Notes: generated by a model not told the origin, from the sequence alone. Shown: positions 16,911-26,121, counted from the stretch's first letter. The stretch: 64,000 nucleotides of DNA from Afipia sp. GAS231 (GCF_900103365.1 NZ_LT629703.1:930001-994000), one strand, 5' to 3'. Made by a program: numbers and translations.

Positions 16911-17953
16911 TGCGCGTGCTGGTGGCAACCGATGCCTGGCGTCCGCAGGTCAACGGCGTGGTTCGCTCGCTGGAATATCTCGCCAGCGAAGCACCCTCGT
17001 TCGGCGCTGCTATCGACTTCCTCACGCCGAGCGATTTTCGCACCGTGCCGCTGCCCGGCTACCGGGAGATCCGCCTTGCGCTCGCCTCGGCAGGACGGAT
17101 AGAGCGCGCGATCACCAGGATGCGCCCGGACTCGGTGCACATTGCGACCGAAGGGCCGATCGGGTGGATGACGCGCTATGTCTGTCAGACGCGCGGCTAT
17201 CCGTTCACGACTAGCTATCACACCCGCTTTCCCGAATATCTGGCAGCGCGGTTACCGGTGCCGCCGAAGTGGAGCTATGCGGCGTTACGCCGCTTCCACA
17301 ACAGCAGTGACGGCACCATGGTTGGCTCACCGACGCTGGAGCAGTCGCTCAAGGCGCATGGCTTCCGTAACCTGATGCTGTGGTCGCGCGGCGTCGATGC
17401 CGAGCTGTTCCGTCCCCTCACCGAGCGGCCGCTTGCCTTCCCGGCGCCGGTGTTCCTGTATGTCGGCCGCATCGCGGTCGAGAAGAACCTCGAAGCCTTC
17501 CTCAACCTCGACTTGCCGGGCTCGAAGGTCGTGGTCGGGGACGGGCCGTCGCGCGCCAACCTGCAATCGCGATTTCCGCAGGCACACTTTCTCGGCACGC
17601 GGACCGGGAAAGCGCTTGCCGATGTCTACGCCTCGGCCGATGTCTTCGTCTTTCCAAGCCGGACCGATACGTTCGGGATGGTGATCCTCGAGGCATTGGC
17701 GTGCGGTCTGCCGGTCGCGGCATTTCCGGTGATGGGACCGCTCGACGTCATCGGCAAGTCGGGCTGCGGCTGCCTCGATACCGATCTGCGCCGTGCGGCG
17801 CTGGCTGCACTACAGGTGCGGCGTGAAGAATGCCGGGCCTACGCCTTGACCTTCACCTGGCGCGAGAGCGTGCGGCAGTTCCTCGACAACACCAGACGGG
17901 CGCACGGCGTGCAGGCCGAAGCTGCGCGGCCGTTGCTCGCGAACACGTGTTGA
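16910..17953 (+). CDS. Glycosyltransferase family 1 (GT4-like)
   Basis: 347 residues with GT-B fold. N-terminal acceptor domain: VATDAWRPQVNGVVRSLEYL; C-terminal donor domain: FLYVGRIAVEKNLEAFL, VGDGPSR and the SRTDTFGMVILEALACGLPV block with the E-x7-E motif. It is similar to alpha-mannosyltransferases that glycosylate diacylglycerol or lipid carriers. ATG 16910 overlaps the upstream stop by one base; the frame is open further upstream but without family similarity. Last gene of the operon, suggesting a membrane-lipid or glycolipid role. Confidence 0.87.
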   Translation: MRVLVATDAWRPQVNGVVRSLEYLASEAPSFGAAIDFLTPSDFRTVPLPGYREIRLALASAGRIERAITRMRPDSVHIATEGPIGWMTRYVCQTRGYPFTTSYHTRFPEYLAARLPVPPKWSYAALRRFHNSSDGTMVGSPTLEQSLKAHGFRNLMLWSRGVDAELFRPLTERPLAFPAPVFLYVGRIAVEKNLEAFLNLDLPGSKVVVGDGPSRANLQSRFPQAHFLGTRTGKALADVYASADVFVFPSRTDTFGMVILEALACGLPVAAFPVMGPLDVIGKSGCGCLDTDLRRAALAALQVRREECRAYALTFTWRESVRQFLDNTRRAHGVQAEAARPLLANTC

Positions 17954-18138
17954 CGTCATACAATTCGGTCCCTCGATAGTCCTGCTCGACGATCCGCTTC
18001 AGGCGCCGCAGCGCCATGCGCCAATTGAACGAGGGCGCAATCCCGAGGCGGGAATGCCGGTTAGCTGCTGGCGGCTCTGTCCGGTGAGCCGTCGCCGACA
18101 GCCGCTTCGCGTCATCCAACAAGGCTTGGAATTAGGGA

Positions 18139-18253
18139 ATTACGGTGACAGTGCACTTAATTGATTGATCCTGCCTGTACGTGCCATATCGCGCGAAGAC
18201 CGCACTTGAACAGAAGGGATCGAGCGGGACATTTGGTGCACTGTCGCCGTAAT
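18139..18253. mobile_element. MITE-like element with 18-bp terminal inverted repeats
   Basis: ATTACGGTGACAGTGCAC at 18139-18156 is matched in inverted orientation by GTGCACTGTCGCCGTAAT at 18236-18253 (17 of 18 bases), enclosing 79 bases without a gene. ACGGTGACAGTGCAC-type ends resemble sequences seen beside REP-associated tyrosine (Y1) transposases, which suggests a non-autonomous relic. The flanking 17954-18138 holds no gene I can support. Confidence 0.55.
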
Positions 18254-18276
18254 ATATGAAGGCTTGCGCTAGCGTC

Positions 18277-20013
18277 TTACCGCGGCAGCAAGTTGGTCTT
18301 CGCCAGATCGAGAACCTCGTCGCCGCGACCGCTCATCACGGCGCGGAGCACCCACAGGCTGAAGCCCTTGACCTGCTCCACGGTGATGGTCGGCGGCATC
18401 GACAATTCCTGGGTCGCCGTCACGACGTCGAGCACGGCGGGACCGTCATGGGCCAGCACGTCGCGGATCGCGTTCGCCAGATCGCCGGGATCCTCGACCC
18501 GCACCGCATGAATGCCCATGGCGCGGGCCATCGCCGCAAAATCAGGATTTTGCAGATCGACGCCGGTTTCGATGAAACCGGACGCCTTCATCTCCAGCGC
18601 CACGAAACCGAGCACGCCGTTGTTGAAGATCACCACCTTCACCGGCAGCTTCATCTGCGTCAGCGTGATCAGGTCGCCCATCAGCATGGCAAATCCACCG
18701 TCGCCCGACATCGAAACCACCTGCCGCCCCTTCTGTGAGGCCTGAACGCCGATCGCATGCGCCATCGCATTGGCCATCGAGCCGTGGACCCAGGAGCCGA
18801 CGAGGCGCCGGCGGCCGTTCATTTTCAGATAGCGCGCGGCCCAGATGGTGGGGGTGCCGACGTCGGCGGTGAACACGGCGTCGTCGGACGCCTGCTCGCT
18901 CAATAGGCGCGCCAGATATTGCGGGTGGATCGGCTTCTGGCCGGGCGTGCCGCGGGCAAGTTCGTCGAGCCCGGCGCGGGCTTTTTTGTAATGGGCCACG
19001 CTGTCATCGAGATGCTTGCTGTCGCTCTTCGCCTTCAATTTTGGCAGCAGCGCGTCGATCGTCGCGCCGACGTCGCCGACGAGACCGAGGTCGAGCTTGC
19101 AGCGGCGACCGAGATTTTCCGGCCGGATATCGACCTGGGCGATCTTCGCATCAACAGGCAGAAACTGCTTGTAGGGGAAGTCCGTCCCCAGCATCAGCAA
19201 CACATCACAGGCATGCATCGCGGCATAGCCGGACGAGAAGCCGATAAAGCCGGTCATGCCGACATCATACGGGTTGTCGTACTCGACAAACTCCTTGCCG
19301 CCGAGCGCATGCACCATCGGGCTCTTGAGCATCTCGGCAAGCTTCATCAGGCCGTCATGGGCGCCGGCACAGCCGCGACCACAGAACAGCGTGACCCGTT
19401 TGGCGCCGTTCAGAAGTTCGGCCAAGGCCGTCAGTTCGGATTCGGCCGGCCGCACGACGGGTGCTGCCGGCAACAGACCGGCGTTCGGCGAGATGCCGCG
19501 TTTCGGCGCCGGCCGCAAGGCGACGTCGCCGGGGATGACGATGACGGCGACACCGCGTTTGCCGACGGCGGCGCGAATGGCGTTCTCCAGAACGTAAGGA
19601 AGCTGCGCGGGGTCGGAAACCAGTTCGCAGTAGTGGCTGCATTCGCGAAACAGATCCTGCGGATGCGTCTCCTGAAAATAACCGCCGCCGATTTCGGCCG
19701 ATGGAATCTGCGCCGCGATCGCCAGCACCGGCGTGCGGCTGCGGTGCGCATCGAACAGGCCGTTGATGAGATGGAGATTGCCGGGACCGCACGACCCCGC
19801 ACATACCGCGAGTTCGCCAGTGATCTGCGCTTCACCCGCGGCCGCGAAAGCCGCCACCTCTTCATGCCGGACGTGAATCCAGTCGATCGTCCCGCGTTTG
19901 CGCAGCGCGTCGGTCAGGCCGTTCAGGCTGTCGCCGACGACGCCAAAGATGCGCTTGACGCCGGCCTGGGCGAGGGTCTCGGCAACGAGGTCCGCGACAT
20001 TGTCGATCCGCAT
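18277..20013 (-). CDS. poxB: Thiamine-diphosphate pyruvate oxidase/dehydrogenase (PoxB type)
   Basis: 578 residues, the usual length for pyruvate:quinone oxidoreductase, which oxidises pyruvate to acetate and CO2 and passes electrons to the quinone pool. N-terminal TPP pyrimidine domain with [10 protein letters not shown] and the key glutamate in [11 protein letters not shown]; central FAD-binding domain (about 190-335); C-terminal TPP domain with the GDG...NN motif ([13 protein letters not shown] to VIFNN). The C-terminus is long enough for a lipid-binding helix but I cannot confirm one. An acetolactate synthase-like oxidase with another 2-oxo acid is the main alternative. Followed on the same strand, upstream, by an enoyl-CoA hydratase gene 78 bp away. 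Confidence 0.85.
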   Translation of the reverse strand: MRIDNVADLVAETLAQAGVKRIFGVVGDSLNGLTDALRKRGTIDWIHVRHEEVAAFAAAGEAQITGELAVCAGSCGPGNLHLINGLFDAHRSRTPVLAIAAQIPSAEIGGGYFQETHPQDLFRECSHYCELVSDPAQLPYVLENAIRAAVGKRGVAVIVIPGDVALRPAPKRGISPNAGLLPAAPVVRPAESELTALAELLNGAKRVTLFCGRGCAGAHDGLMKLAEMLKSPMVHALGGKEFVEYDNPYDVGMTGFIGFSSGYAAMHACDVLLMLGTDFPYKQFLPVDAKIAQVDIRPENLGRRCKLDLGLVGDVGATIDALLPKLKAKSDSKHLDDSVAHYKKARAGLDELARGTPGQKPIHPQYLARLLSEQASDDAVFTADVGTPTIWAARYLKMNGRRRLVGSWVHGSMANAMAHAIGVQASQKGRQVVSMSGDGGFAMLMGDLITLTQMKLPVKVVIFNNGVLGFVALEMKASGFIETGVDLQNPDFAAMARAMGIHAVRVEDPGDLANAIRDVLAHDGPAVLDVVTATQELSMPPTITVEQVKGFSLWVLRAVMSGRGDEVLDLAKTNLLPR

Positions 20014-20091
20014 GGCTGCCTGTCCTTTCGATATCGCTTCGACAGGTCCATGATGTTCGCTGCGATACGTCAGCGCAAGTAACGAGCGCGT

Positions 20092-20865
20092 TCAGCGTCC
20101 GCTGAAGCGCGCCGCGCGCTTTTCGAGGAAGGCCTTGCGCCCCTCCACGGCATCGGCGCTGGTGCGGATTTCTGCCTGCGTCTCGATCTCGCGCCGGAAC
20201 TGCTCGGCATAGGTCGCATGTTCGCTCTCGTCGAGCAGGCGGCGTGTCGCCACCAGCGCGCGCGTCGGACCGTTCGCAAGCTTGTGCGCCAGTGCCAGCG
20301 CGCCGTCCAGCAAGCCTGCATCGTCGAACACCTCGCGGACCAGCCCCCATTCTTTTGCCAACTCGGCCGAGAGCGGTTCATTGCTCAGCATCAGTTCGAG
20401 CGCGCGCTGCCGGCCAACGAGGCGCGGCAACAGCCAGGTCGAACCCAGATCGGGGACCAGCGCGATCCGGCTGAACACCTGAATGAAGCTCGCCGAACGC
20501 GCCGCGACGATCATGTCGCCGGCCATCGCAAGGCTGAACCCGCCGCCCGCCGCCACGCCGTTGACCGCCATCACGATCGGCACGCGGCATTCGCGCAGCG
20601 CCTTGAATGTCGGCCAGTAGTAACGCATCACGCCGGCGACGATGTCGTCGCCGAGGATTTGCGCAGCCTTGAGATTTTGGCCCGAGCAGAAGCCACGGCC
20701 GGCGCCGGTCAAGACCAGCGCCCGCACCTGCGGATCGTCGGTCATTTCGCCAATCGCGATCGCGAGATCGCCGAGCAGGTCGGGCGTCATCGCATTCAGC
20801 GTCGCCGGCTCGTCCAGTGTCAGCACGCCAACGGCATCGGCGCGTTCCCGCTTCACTCCCGGCAT
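20092..20865 (-). CDS. Enoyl-CoA hydratase/isomerase family protein
   Basis: 257-residue crotonase-fold protein. Oxyanion-hole motifs RGFCSGQNLK (about 60-69) and NGVAAGGGFSLAMAGD (about 105-120) are intact; VPDLGSTWLLPRLVGRQRALEL is typical of the PaaG-like subgroup in which an aspartate replaces the usual second glutamate. Probable role in fatty-acid or phenylacetyl-CoA-type degradation, exact substrate unknown. Start ATG 20865. Confidence 0.88.
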   Translation of the reverse strand: MPGVKRERADAVGVLTLDEPATLNAMTPDLLGDLAIAIGEMTDDPQVRALVLTGAGRGFCSGQNLKAAQILGDDIVAGVMRYYWPTFKALRECRVPIVMAVNGVAAGGGFSLAMAGDMIVAARSASFIQVFSRIALVPDLGSTWLLPRLVGRQRALELMLSNEPLSAELAKEWGLVREVFDDAGLLDGALALAHKLANGPTRALVATRRLLDESEHATYAEQFRREIETQAEIRTSADAVEGRKAFLEKRAARFSGR

Positions 20866-21023
20866 CTCATTCCTCCGCCCTCTGGCACTTTTTGGGGCCG
20901 ACCCGACCGGGCACAGCAGTAACCCTAATGGTACTCAAACAACGCACCGATGAACAATCGGCTCAAGCGGACTTGACCAAAATCGCCGTTCCCAGAGATA
21001 CTTCGGCATATTGGAAGTGAGCT

Positions 21024-21416
21024 ATGTTTGAGATCGGTATTATCAGCCTCATTGTTCTGGCGGTATCCTATTGGGCGGTCCTGTGGGTGATGGGCCGTCG
21101 CGAAGACGTTTTGCACGGTGAATTCGTCGAGGGCAAAGCAAAGCCCGGCGAGCCCGTCCGGGCGACTTCCCCCGAGCCGCTGGTTCGGCCGATCTTCCCG
21201 GAGAGCCCCGCGTCTTCGGAACGCCCCAAGTTTCCGGAACGAACTGCGTTTCCGACCCGCTCGGCGTTGCCCGAATGGCCTCTCCTTCCCGAACCGCTGT
21301 TGCGCGAGCGGCCCGCACGGGCGACCGTTCCCGAGCAACCGGCGTTTCAGCCGGAACGGCTTCAGCAGCTGCTGGCCTCGATCAAGCAGGACCTGAACCA
21401 GCTGGTGCAGAAGTAG
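21024..21416 (+). CDS. Single-pass membrane protein with proline-rich domain
   Basis: 130 residues. A transmembrane helix occupies residues 3-23 (IISLIVLAVSYWAVLWVMG), followed by a Pro/Glu/Arg-rich middle with repeated xxPE/xPF steps (about 45-110) and a helical C-terminus ending KQDLNQLVQK. I recognise no family. The composition suggests a membrane-anchored spacer or partner-binding tail. Small orphan gene. Confidence 0.65.
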   Translation: MFEIGIISLIVLAVSYWAVLWVMGRREDVLHGEFVEGKAKPGEPVRATSPEPLVRPIFPESPASSERPKFPERTAFPTRSALPEWPLLPEPLLRERPARATVPEQPAFQPERLQQLLASIKQDLNQLVQK

Positions 21417-21479
21417 CCGGCGCGCGCTCAACAAGTTGAAGCAGGGCATTGGCATAGACACGTGGCGAGGGAGGCAGGC

Positions 21480-21662
21480 ATGGGTAGAATGTTCGTGGAT
21501 TGCCGGGATTATCCGAGCGAGATGAACTGCACGGTCGCCATTTCGGCCGATACCAAGCAAGAACTTCTGGAAGCGGCGGTACAACACGCGGTCGCGGTGC
21601 ATCGTCACCAGGATAGCCCGCAATTGCGCCATGAACTGGCAAAGATGATCAAGACACAGTAG
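21480..21662 (+). CDS. DUF1059 family small protein
   Basis: 60 residues: MFVDCRDYPSEMNCTVAISA, then DTKQELLEAAVQHAVAVH and HQDSPQLRHELAKMIK. This is the DUF1059 pattern, with cysteines C7 and C15 and a His-rich second helix. The ATG at 21480 has GGGAGG upstream; the GTG at 21462 is less likely. Function unknown; probably a small metal- or ligand-binding cytoplasmic protein. Confidence 0.8.
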   Translation: MGRMFVDCRDYPSEMNCTVAISADTKQELLEAAVQHAVAVHRHQDSPQLRHELAKMIKTQ

Positions 21663-21777
21663 GCGGCGCGGCTGGTTCGCGATTGCCACAAGGCGGGCAG
21701 CGCAGGCTTGTGCTGTCATGTTGCGAATGCGCAACGCGATTGATCTTCGTGAAAGTCAATGTACTGGGGAGAACACC

Positions 21778-22074
21778 GTGGCCGCTTTCAACGCTGTGCG
21801 TTTTCGGGTGAAGCCAGGGCGCGATCAGGAGTTTCTGGACGCGCACAAGACAATTGGAGCAACCTGGCCGGGTCTGATGCATGCCAACATCATCAAGACC
21901 GGCGAGCGCTCCTACTGCATCATCGCCGAGTGGCAAGACATGGACGCGTGCATCCATGCGCGGCCGGAAATGATCTCCACCCTCAATTCTTTTCGCGATA
22001 CGCTCGAAGACCTGGGTGGCGGTCTCGGAGTGACTGATCCGGTTGCGGGTCCGGTTATCCTGTCTTTGAAATAG
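21778..22074 (+). CDS. Antibiotic biosynthesis monooxygenase-like (ABM superfamily) protein
   Basis: 98 residues in a ferredoxin-like ABM/EthD-type pattern: FNAVRFRVKPGRDQEFLDAH, then GLMHANIIKTGERSYCIIAE, WQDMDACIHARPEM. Such small dimeric proteins act as monooxygenases, isomerases or just ligand binders. The GTG at 21778 is preceded by GGGGAG; an upstream in-frame codon at 21718 has no ribosome site. No neighbour suggests a substrate. Confidence 0.72.
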   Translation: MAAFNAVRFRVKPGRDQEFLDAHKTIGATWPGLMHANIIKTGERSYCIIAEWQDMDACIHARPEMISTLNSFRDTLEDLGGGLGVTDPVAGPVILSLK

Positions 22075-22114
22075 CGGCGACAGGCGGCGCCCTGACGCAA
22101 CCGGCGCTGCATCA

Positions 22115-23266
22115 TCATTCCACCAGTTCCGGCCACGGCACGATGGTCGACTTCACCGTCTTCATCGCCATCGCGTCCGCCACCGCCTGCCCGATGCCTT
22201 CCTCCGTAAACGGATAGATCGTCTGCATGTCGAGCCAGGGATATTTGTTGCGCGTGCGATAGAGCATGTCGACGCCGAGCGGCAAATCGTTACCGGTGAA
22301 TCCCCACGAGCCCAGCACGTTGATATCCTTGGTGCAGATGCGGTGCCATGACGTGTTGATCGAACCGGCGTCGGTGAACTGGCCCATCTCGACATAGGTG
22401 CCGCCGTCGCGCAGCATCTCGATACCCTCAGGCCCGGCGCTCGGATGGCCGGAGCAATCCATCACCAGATCGGCGCCGAAACCGCCCACGATGTCGCGCA
22501 CCGCCTTGATGCGTTGTTCCGGCGTCTTGAACTGATCGATATCGACAGTCGCCTCGGCGCCGAACTTGCGCGCCAGCACCAGCCGCGGCGTTTCCGGCCC
22601 GCCGACGCAGATCACCCTGCCCGCACCCATCTCCTGCGCGGCGGCGACGGCGAGAATTCCGATCGGGCCGGAGCCCTGGATCACCACTGTGTCGCCCCAG
22701 CTAAACCCACCGGCGCGCGTGGCGCGGTTGAAGGCGCGGATGCAGGACGTCAACGGCTCCGACAATGCACCAAGCCGCAGCGACATGTCGTCGGGCAATT
22801 TGTAGATCTTGGTGCCCGGCAATTCGCCGAGATCGACATAGACATATTCGGCCCAGCCACCCCACAGATGCGGCGCCTTGTCGAAGCCGAGATAGCGGCC
22901 GTAATAGACCGGCGTCAGGCACTTGTTGGCACTCTGCGGATAATGGATGCAGTAATAGCACTGGCCGCACGGCATCAGCGGCGGGATCATCACCTTCGAT
23001 CCCACGGTGAGCGGCTTGCTCATGAAGTCTTCCTTGAACTCGGAACCGACTTCGACCAGCACGCCGCCGATCTCGTGGCCGAGTGTGAACGGCCACGGCA
23101 ACGGTTTTGGCCAATGACCTTTCAGGATATGCAGATCGGTGCCGCAGACTCCGCAGGCACCGACCTTGATCAGCGCGCCCTTGTTCGGAATTTTCGGCCA
23201 CGGCACGGTGCGGATGACCGGTTGCGCGCCGGGTCCATCATGGGTGCATACGCGAATGGGCTCCAT
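22115..23266 (-). CDS. Zinc-dependent alcohol dehydrogenase (MDR family)
   Basis: 383 residues. Catalytic zinc ligands in GVCGTDLH and GHEIGG; structural zinc site as a cysteine cluster (CGQCYYCIHYPQSANKC, about 110-126); NAD-binding motif VVIQGSGPIGILAVAAA. The substrate-binding insert (YYGRYLGFDKAPHLWGGWAE) differs from ordinary ethanol dehydrogenases. ATG 23266 sits behind a near-perfect GGAGGAAA. Substrate unknown. Confidence 0.9.
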   Translation of the reverse strand: MEPIRVCTHDGPGAQPVIRTVPWPKIPNKGALIKVGACGVCGTDLHILKGHWPKPLPWPFTLGHEIGGVLVEVGSEFKEDFMSKPLTVGSKVMIPPLMPCGQCYYCIHYPQSANKCLTPVYYGRYLGFDKAPHLWGGWAEYVYVDLGELPGTKIYKLPDDMSLRLGALSEPLTSCIRAFNRATRAGGFSWGDTVVIQGSGPIGILAVAAAQEMGAGRVICVGGPETPRLVLARKFGAEATVDIDQFKTPEQRIKAVRDIVGGFGADLVMDCSGHPSAGPEGIEMLRDGGTYVEMGQFTDAGSINTSWHRICTKDINVLGSWGFTGNDLPLGVDMLYRTRNKYPWLDMQTIYPFTEEGIGQAVADAMAMKTVKSTIVPWPELVE

Positions 23267-23481
23267 GGCATTTCCTCCGGCCCGTCCGTGATTTCTTGCG
23301 GCGATTGTTGATTGTCGTTGCGCGGGCAACGCGAGCCTATGTGAAGCAGGCCGGGATGCCAATTTATGCCTGGCGGCGGAAGCCCTGCCGCTCTGATGCA
23401 AGGCTATGATGCCTGGCAACGCGGGAACTTGTGGCCCGGCGACCGCACGCCGCGTGATGCTCACCCTTGATGCAACCGCTG

Positions 23482-23497
23482 CTAACCACTCGTTAAC
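23482..23497. promoter_or_regulatory. Near-consensus CtrA-type box upstream of PilZ gene
   Basis: CTAACCACTCGTTAAC matches TTAA-N7-TTAAC with one substitution, 55 bp upstream of the PilZ start. CtrA often controls motility and c-di-GMP effector genes in alphaproteobacteria. Confidence 0.4.
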
Positions 23498-23551
23498 CCT
23501 GTCGGCCTTAGGGTCAATTTGACGCCGAAGGTCCGGCTGTCTGGTGGCCAG

Positions 23552-24169
23552 ATGTCGTTTGCGCAGAAGAAATCACCTACGGTACCGTCCGCGCAGGAGC
23601 GACGGCGCTTTCAGCGCGTCAAGGTCCACCTGCTCGGCCGCTACATGCTGCCCGACCGCCGCGAATTTCCTTGCCAGATCATCAATATGTCGCCCGGGGG
23701 CCTCGCTCTGCTGGCGCCCGGCATCGGCAATGTCGGCGACCGCGTGATCGCCTATCTCGACCATATCGGCCGGGTCGAGGGCCGCATCACCCGCATCATC
23801 GACAACGGCTTTGCGATGACGGTCGGCGCCACCGCCCGCAAGCGCGACAAGCTCGCCGCCCAGCTCACCTGGCTCGCCAACCGCGATATCCTCAATCTGC
23901 CGGAAGACCGCCGCCACGATCGTATCGTGCCGCGCAACCCGATCGCACTGATGACGCTGGAGGACGGCAGCAAGATGACCTGCCGGATCATCGACCTGTC
24001 GCTGTCGGGTGCGGCGATCGCCGCCGAAAACCGCCCGCCGCTGAAATCGCTGGTCATGCTCGGCAAGGTCCAGTCGCGGGTGGTGCGCAACCTCGAAGAA
24101 GGCTTTGCGCTCGAGTTCGTCCACGAACAGAATGGCGACACGATCGAGGACGCGGTTACCTCGCGATAA
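23552..24169 (+). CDS. Double PilZ-domain protein (c-di-GMP receptor)
   Basis: 205 residues with two PilZ modules. Module 1 has RRRFQRVKV and NMSPGG (RxxxR and NxSxxG); module 2 has RRHDRIVPR and DLSLSGA (RxxxR and DxSxxG). Both binding motifs are intact, so the protein could bind two c-di-GMP dimers. No output domain or membrane segment. ATG 23552 starts just before module 1; an in-frame TTG at 23519 is an alternative. Possible effector for the GGDEF-EAL enzyme at 3653-6130, though nothing links them directly. Confidence 0.88.
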   Translation: MSFAQKKSPTVPSAQERRRFQRVKVHLLGRYMLPDRREFPCQIINMSPGGLALLAPGIGNVGDRVIAYLDHIGRVEGRITRIIDNGFAMTVGATARKRDKLAAQLTWLANRDILNLPEDRRHDRIVPRNPIALMTLEDGSKMTCRIIDLSLSGAAIAAENRPPLKSLVMLGKVQSRVVRNLEEGFALEFVHEQNGDTIEDAVTSR

Positions 24170-24191
24170 AGCCCGGCTGGGTTTCTCTTTT

Positions 24192-24266
24192 TTGACGCGT
24201 TTTCTTTACGCGAACCGGTGCCCACCCGCGGATCAAGTCCGAGGGCATGCTTCGCTTGAAAACGTT
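24192..24266. repeat. TTGACGCGTTTTC-type intergenic repeat
   Basis: Begins TTGACGCGTTTTCTTTACG, continues CGAACCGGTGCCCAC with the imperfect hairpin GCGGATCAAGTCCGAGG, and ends TTGAAAACG at the cupin stop codon. Same family as 8728-8840 and 49573-49622. Confidence 0.7.
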
Positions 24267-24887
24267 TTATTCCCCCTTCTTCGCCGGCTTCGACAGATAG
24301 TCCTTTGACTGCGCCTCGCTCTTCAGCGGCGTGACCTTGTCCGGGTCGATCCGCACCATCAGATAATCGATGTGGTCCTCGATCTTCGTGAACCAGTGTC
24401 CGGTGCCGGCCGGAATGACCACGACGTCGCCGGCCTTGATCTCGTAGGCAATGCCATCACGAACTTCGGAGCCGTTGTTGCCGGGCCCGTTGAACTCGAC
24501 GACGGTACGCATGGTCGCCGGCCGCCGCTGCCGGTTGACGATATCGGGACCCAGCACCAGCGTCGCCGCCCCCGAAACCACATGATAGACCTCGCTGATC
24601 TGGTCATGTTCGGCGACGGAATCCGGATTGGGCTTGTCGAGCTTGCCGCGATGGACCATCCCGATGCCGATATTGGCTTTGCCGATATCGATGTCCCGCA
24701 CCTGCTGGTCGAGCAGCTTTTCGTCGAGCGCCTTTTTGGTATAGGCCTCGAGCTCGCTGACGGGAATGTTGGTGCCCGGGCACATCTGGCAGGTCGGTTG
24801 TGGATCGGTGGGATTGATCTTCCCTTGCGCCTGCACAGCTACGGTCAGGCACAGCCATGCCGGCAAAATCCAGACGGACCGTTTCAT
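24267..24887 (-). CDS. Secreted cupin-domain protein
   Basis: 206 residues with a signal peptide (about 1-20, ending VQAQ). After a short region with CQMCPG, a beta-barrel cupin domain (about 70-180) shows EHDQISEVYHVVSGAATLVL and GDVVVIPAGTGHWF, the two conserved cupin motifs with His/Glu metal ligands. Probably periplasmic. Good GGGAGG before ATG 24887. The activity is unknown; divergent from a haem-binding-like secreted protein. Confidence 0.8.
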   Translation of the reverse strand: MKRSVWILPAWLCLTVAVQAQGKINPTDPQPTCQMCPGTNIPVSELEAYTKKALDEKLLDQQVRDIDIGKANIGIGMVHRGKLDKPNPDSVAEHDQISEVYHVVSGAATLVLGPDIVNRQRRPATMRTVVEFNGPGNNGSEVRDGIAYEIKAGDVVVIPAGTGHWFTKIEDHIDYLMVRIDPDKVTPLKSEAQSKDYLSKPAKKGE

Positions 24888-25110
24888 TCAAGCCTCCCTG
24901 TTTTTTACCCATGGATGCACGGGTACGGCGCTTTGCCAAGCACTGATTGGGACGTCGGCGAGACCGGGCTCACACCGCAACCGATATATCCAGCCGGATA
25001 GCGCGATAAATCATTCGTGCCTCGGAATGAGCCGAAAGACACGCTATCGTTGCGGCGCCCCGGAACGGCTCAGGGCCGGGGCCGAAAAACAAACCCTTTG
25101 GGAGGATTGA

Positions 25111-25647
25111 ATGCGTCGTCTGATTGCGCTGGCAAGCGTTGTATGCGTTGCGCTCTTGATGGGCACGGGAGCCTTTGCCCAGGTACCGCCCAACCCCGAC
25201 AATCCCAACGATACGGTTCCGGACGGGTTGACGCCGCCGCCCTATGGCGAGCCGATCAACCTTGAGACCGCCAAGATGGTGGCCGCTGCCGCCGTCGCGG
25301 AAGCGACCAAGCGCAACTGGAATGCGTTCTGCGTGGCGATCGTGAACCCGAGCGGCGAGCTCGTCTACTTCGAGAAGCAGGACAACTGCCAATATGCCTC
25401 GATCGGGGTCTCGCAGCACAAGGCCCGCACCTCGACCCGCTATCGCCGTCCAACCCTGGTGTTCGAAACGCTGATCGGCAAGGGACCCTACTTTGCCTAC
25501 TTGACGACCCTCGATGATGTCATCGCGTCACGCGGTGGAAATCCGCTGATGTCCGGCGGCAAGGTGGTCGGCGCCATCGGCGTCAGCGGCGGCTCCGGTT
25601 CGCAGGACAATGTGGTGTCGCTGGCCGGTCAGGCCGCTCTCAAATAG
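25111..25647 (+). CDS. Exported haem-binding-like protein (HbpS/GlcG, DUF336)
   Basis: 178 residues with a clear signal peptide (ending AFAQ at about 24) and a proline-rich stretch. The domain (about 48-176) shows LETAKMVAAAAVAEATKRNW, VAIVNPSGELVYFEKQDN, SQHKARTS, GGNPLMSGGKVVGAIGVSG and a C-terminal alpha helix, the HbpS/GlcG pattern. Homologues bind haem or degrade cobalamin-like ligands; here only the fold can be claimed. ATG 25111 follows GGGAGG. Divergent from the cupin gene. Confidence 0.8.
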   Translation: MRRLIALASVVCVALLMGTGAFAQVPPNPDNPNDTVPDGLTPPPYGEPINLETAKMVAAAAVAEATKRNWNAFCVAIVNPSGELVYFEKQDNCQYASIGVSQHKARTSTRYRRPTLVFETLIGKGPYFAYLTTLDDVIASRGGNPLMSGGKVVGAIGVSGGSGSQDNVVSLAGQAALK

Positions 25648-25952
25648 AGAGGGCCGCTCGAACGACGCTCCGCCGGGGTTTCGATCCCGGCGGCTGTACC
25701 GCCGCCTCGAAATCTCCAAGCAGGGCGTCGCCAAAGCGCGCCCGCGAACAATTAAGTGCCCCGCTCGTAGACGCGGTTACCGCGCGGTAAAGCGCCAAAC
25801 GCGCGAAATCAGCCGTTTTAGACGACCCGAAGCCACCCGCCGCCCGGCTGAAGCCCGCTTTTGCCCGGTCCGATGCCTGCAAGATGCGGTTAATGCCGGC
25901 AGCCTTTGCGCCAGGATCCGCCACTGCCGCAGCGCGCGGCGCGTTAATGCAT

Positions 25953-26000
25953 AAAATTTGAATCAATTGCAGTTGTTTCAAATTTTAATCGAATTCGATT
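25953..26000. promoter_or_regulatory. AT-rich palindromes upstream of the transglutaminase-like gene
   Basis: Inside the 474-bp gap 25648-26121, a sharply AT-rich stretch (about 25945-26050) contains a perfect 10-bp inverted repeat AAAATTTGAA/TTCAAATTTT (25953-25962, 25977-25986) and a 14-bp palindrome AATCGAATTCGATT (25987-26000). GAATC and GATTC methylation-type sites occur in it. The remainder of the gap shows no supportable gene. Confidence 0.45.
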
Positions 26001-26121
26001 CAAGTATAGATCGAATTTTCGGCAGCTTTTACTTGTATTCGCGTCAAATGTACTTGCCTGATTTAGGCGCGCCGCAAAACCTCTGTGCAAAACATGGTCC
26101 CAACAAGAAACGGGGGCCACA

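Noticed and set aside
17853..18122. Reverse frame with FNWRMALRRLKRIVEQDYRG
   Set aside because: The segment looks somewhat protein-like and may be a gene remnant, but it has no ribosome site, runs into the glycosyltransferase gene and I recognise no family.
18248..18272. Similarity of TATGAAGGCTTGCGCTAGCG to the end of the PAS_5 gene (11909-11930)
   Set aside because: Only about 18 bases match with gaps; a chance match cannot be excluded and no other sequence extends it.
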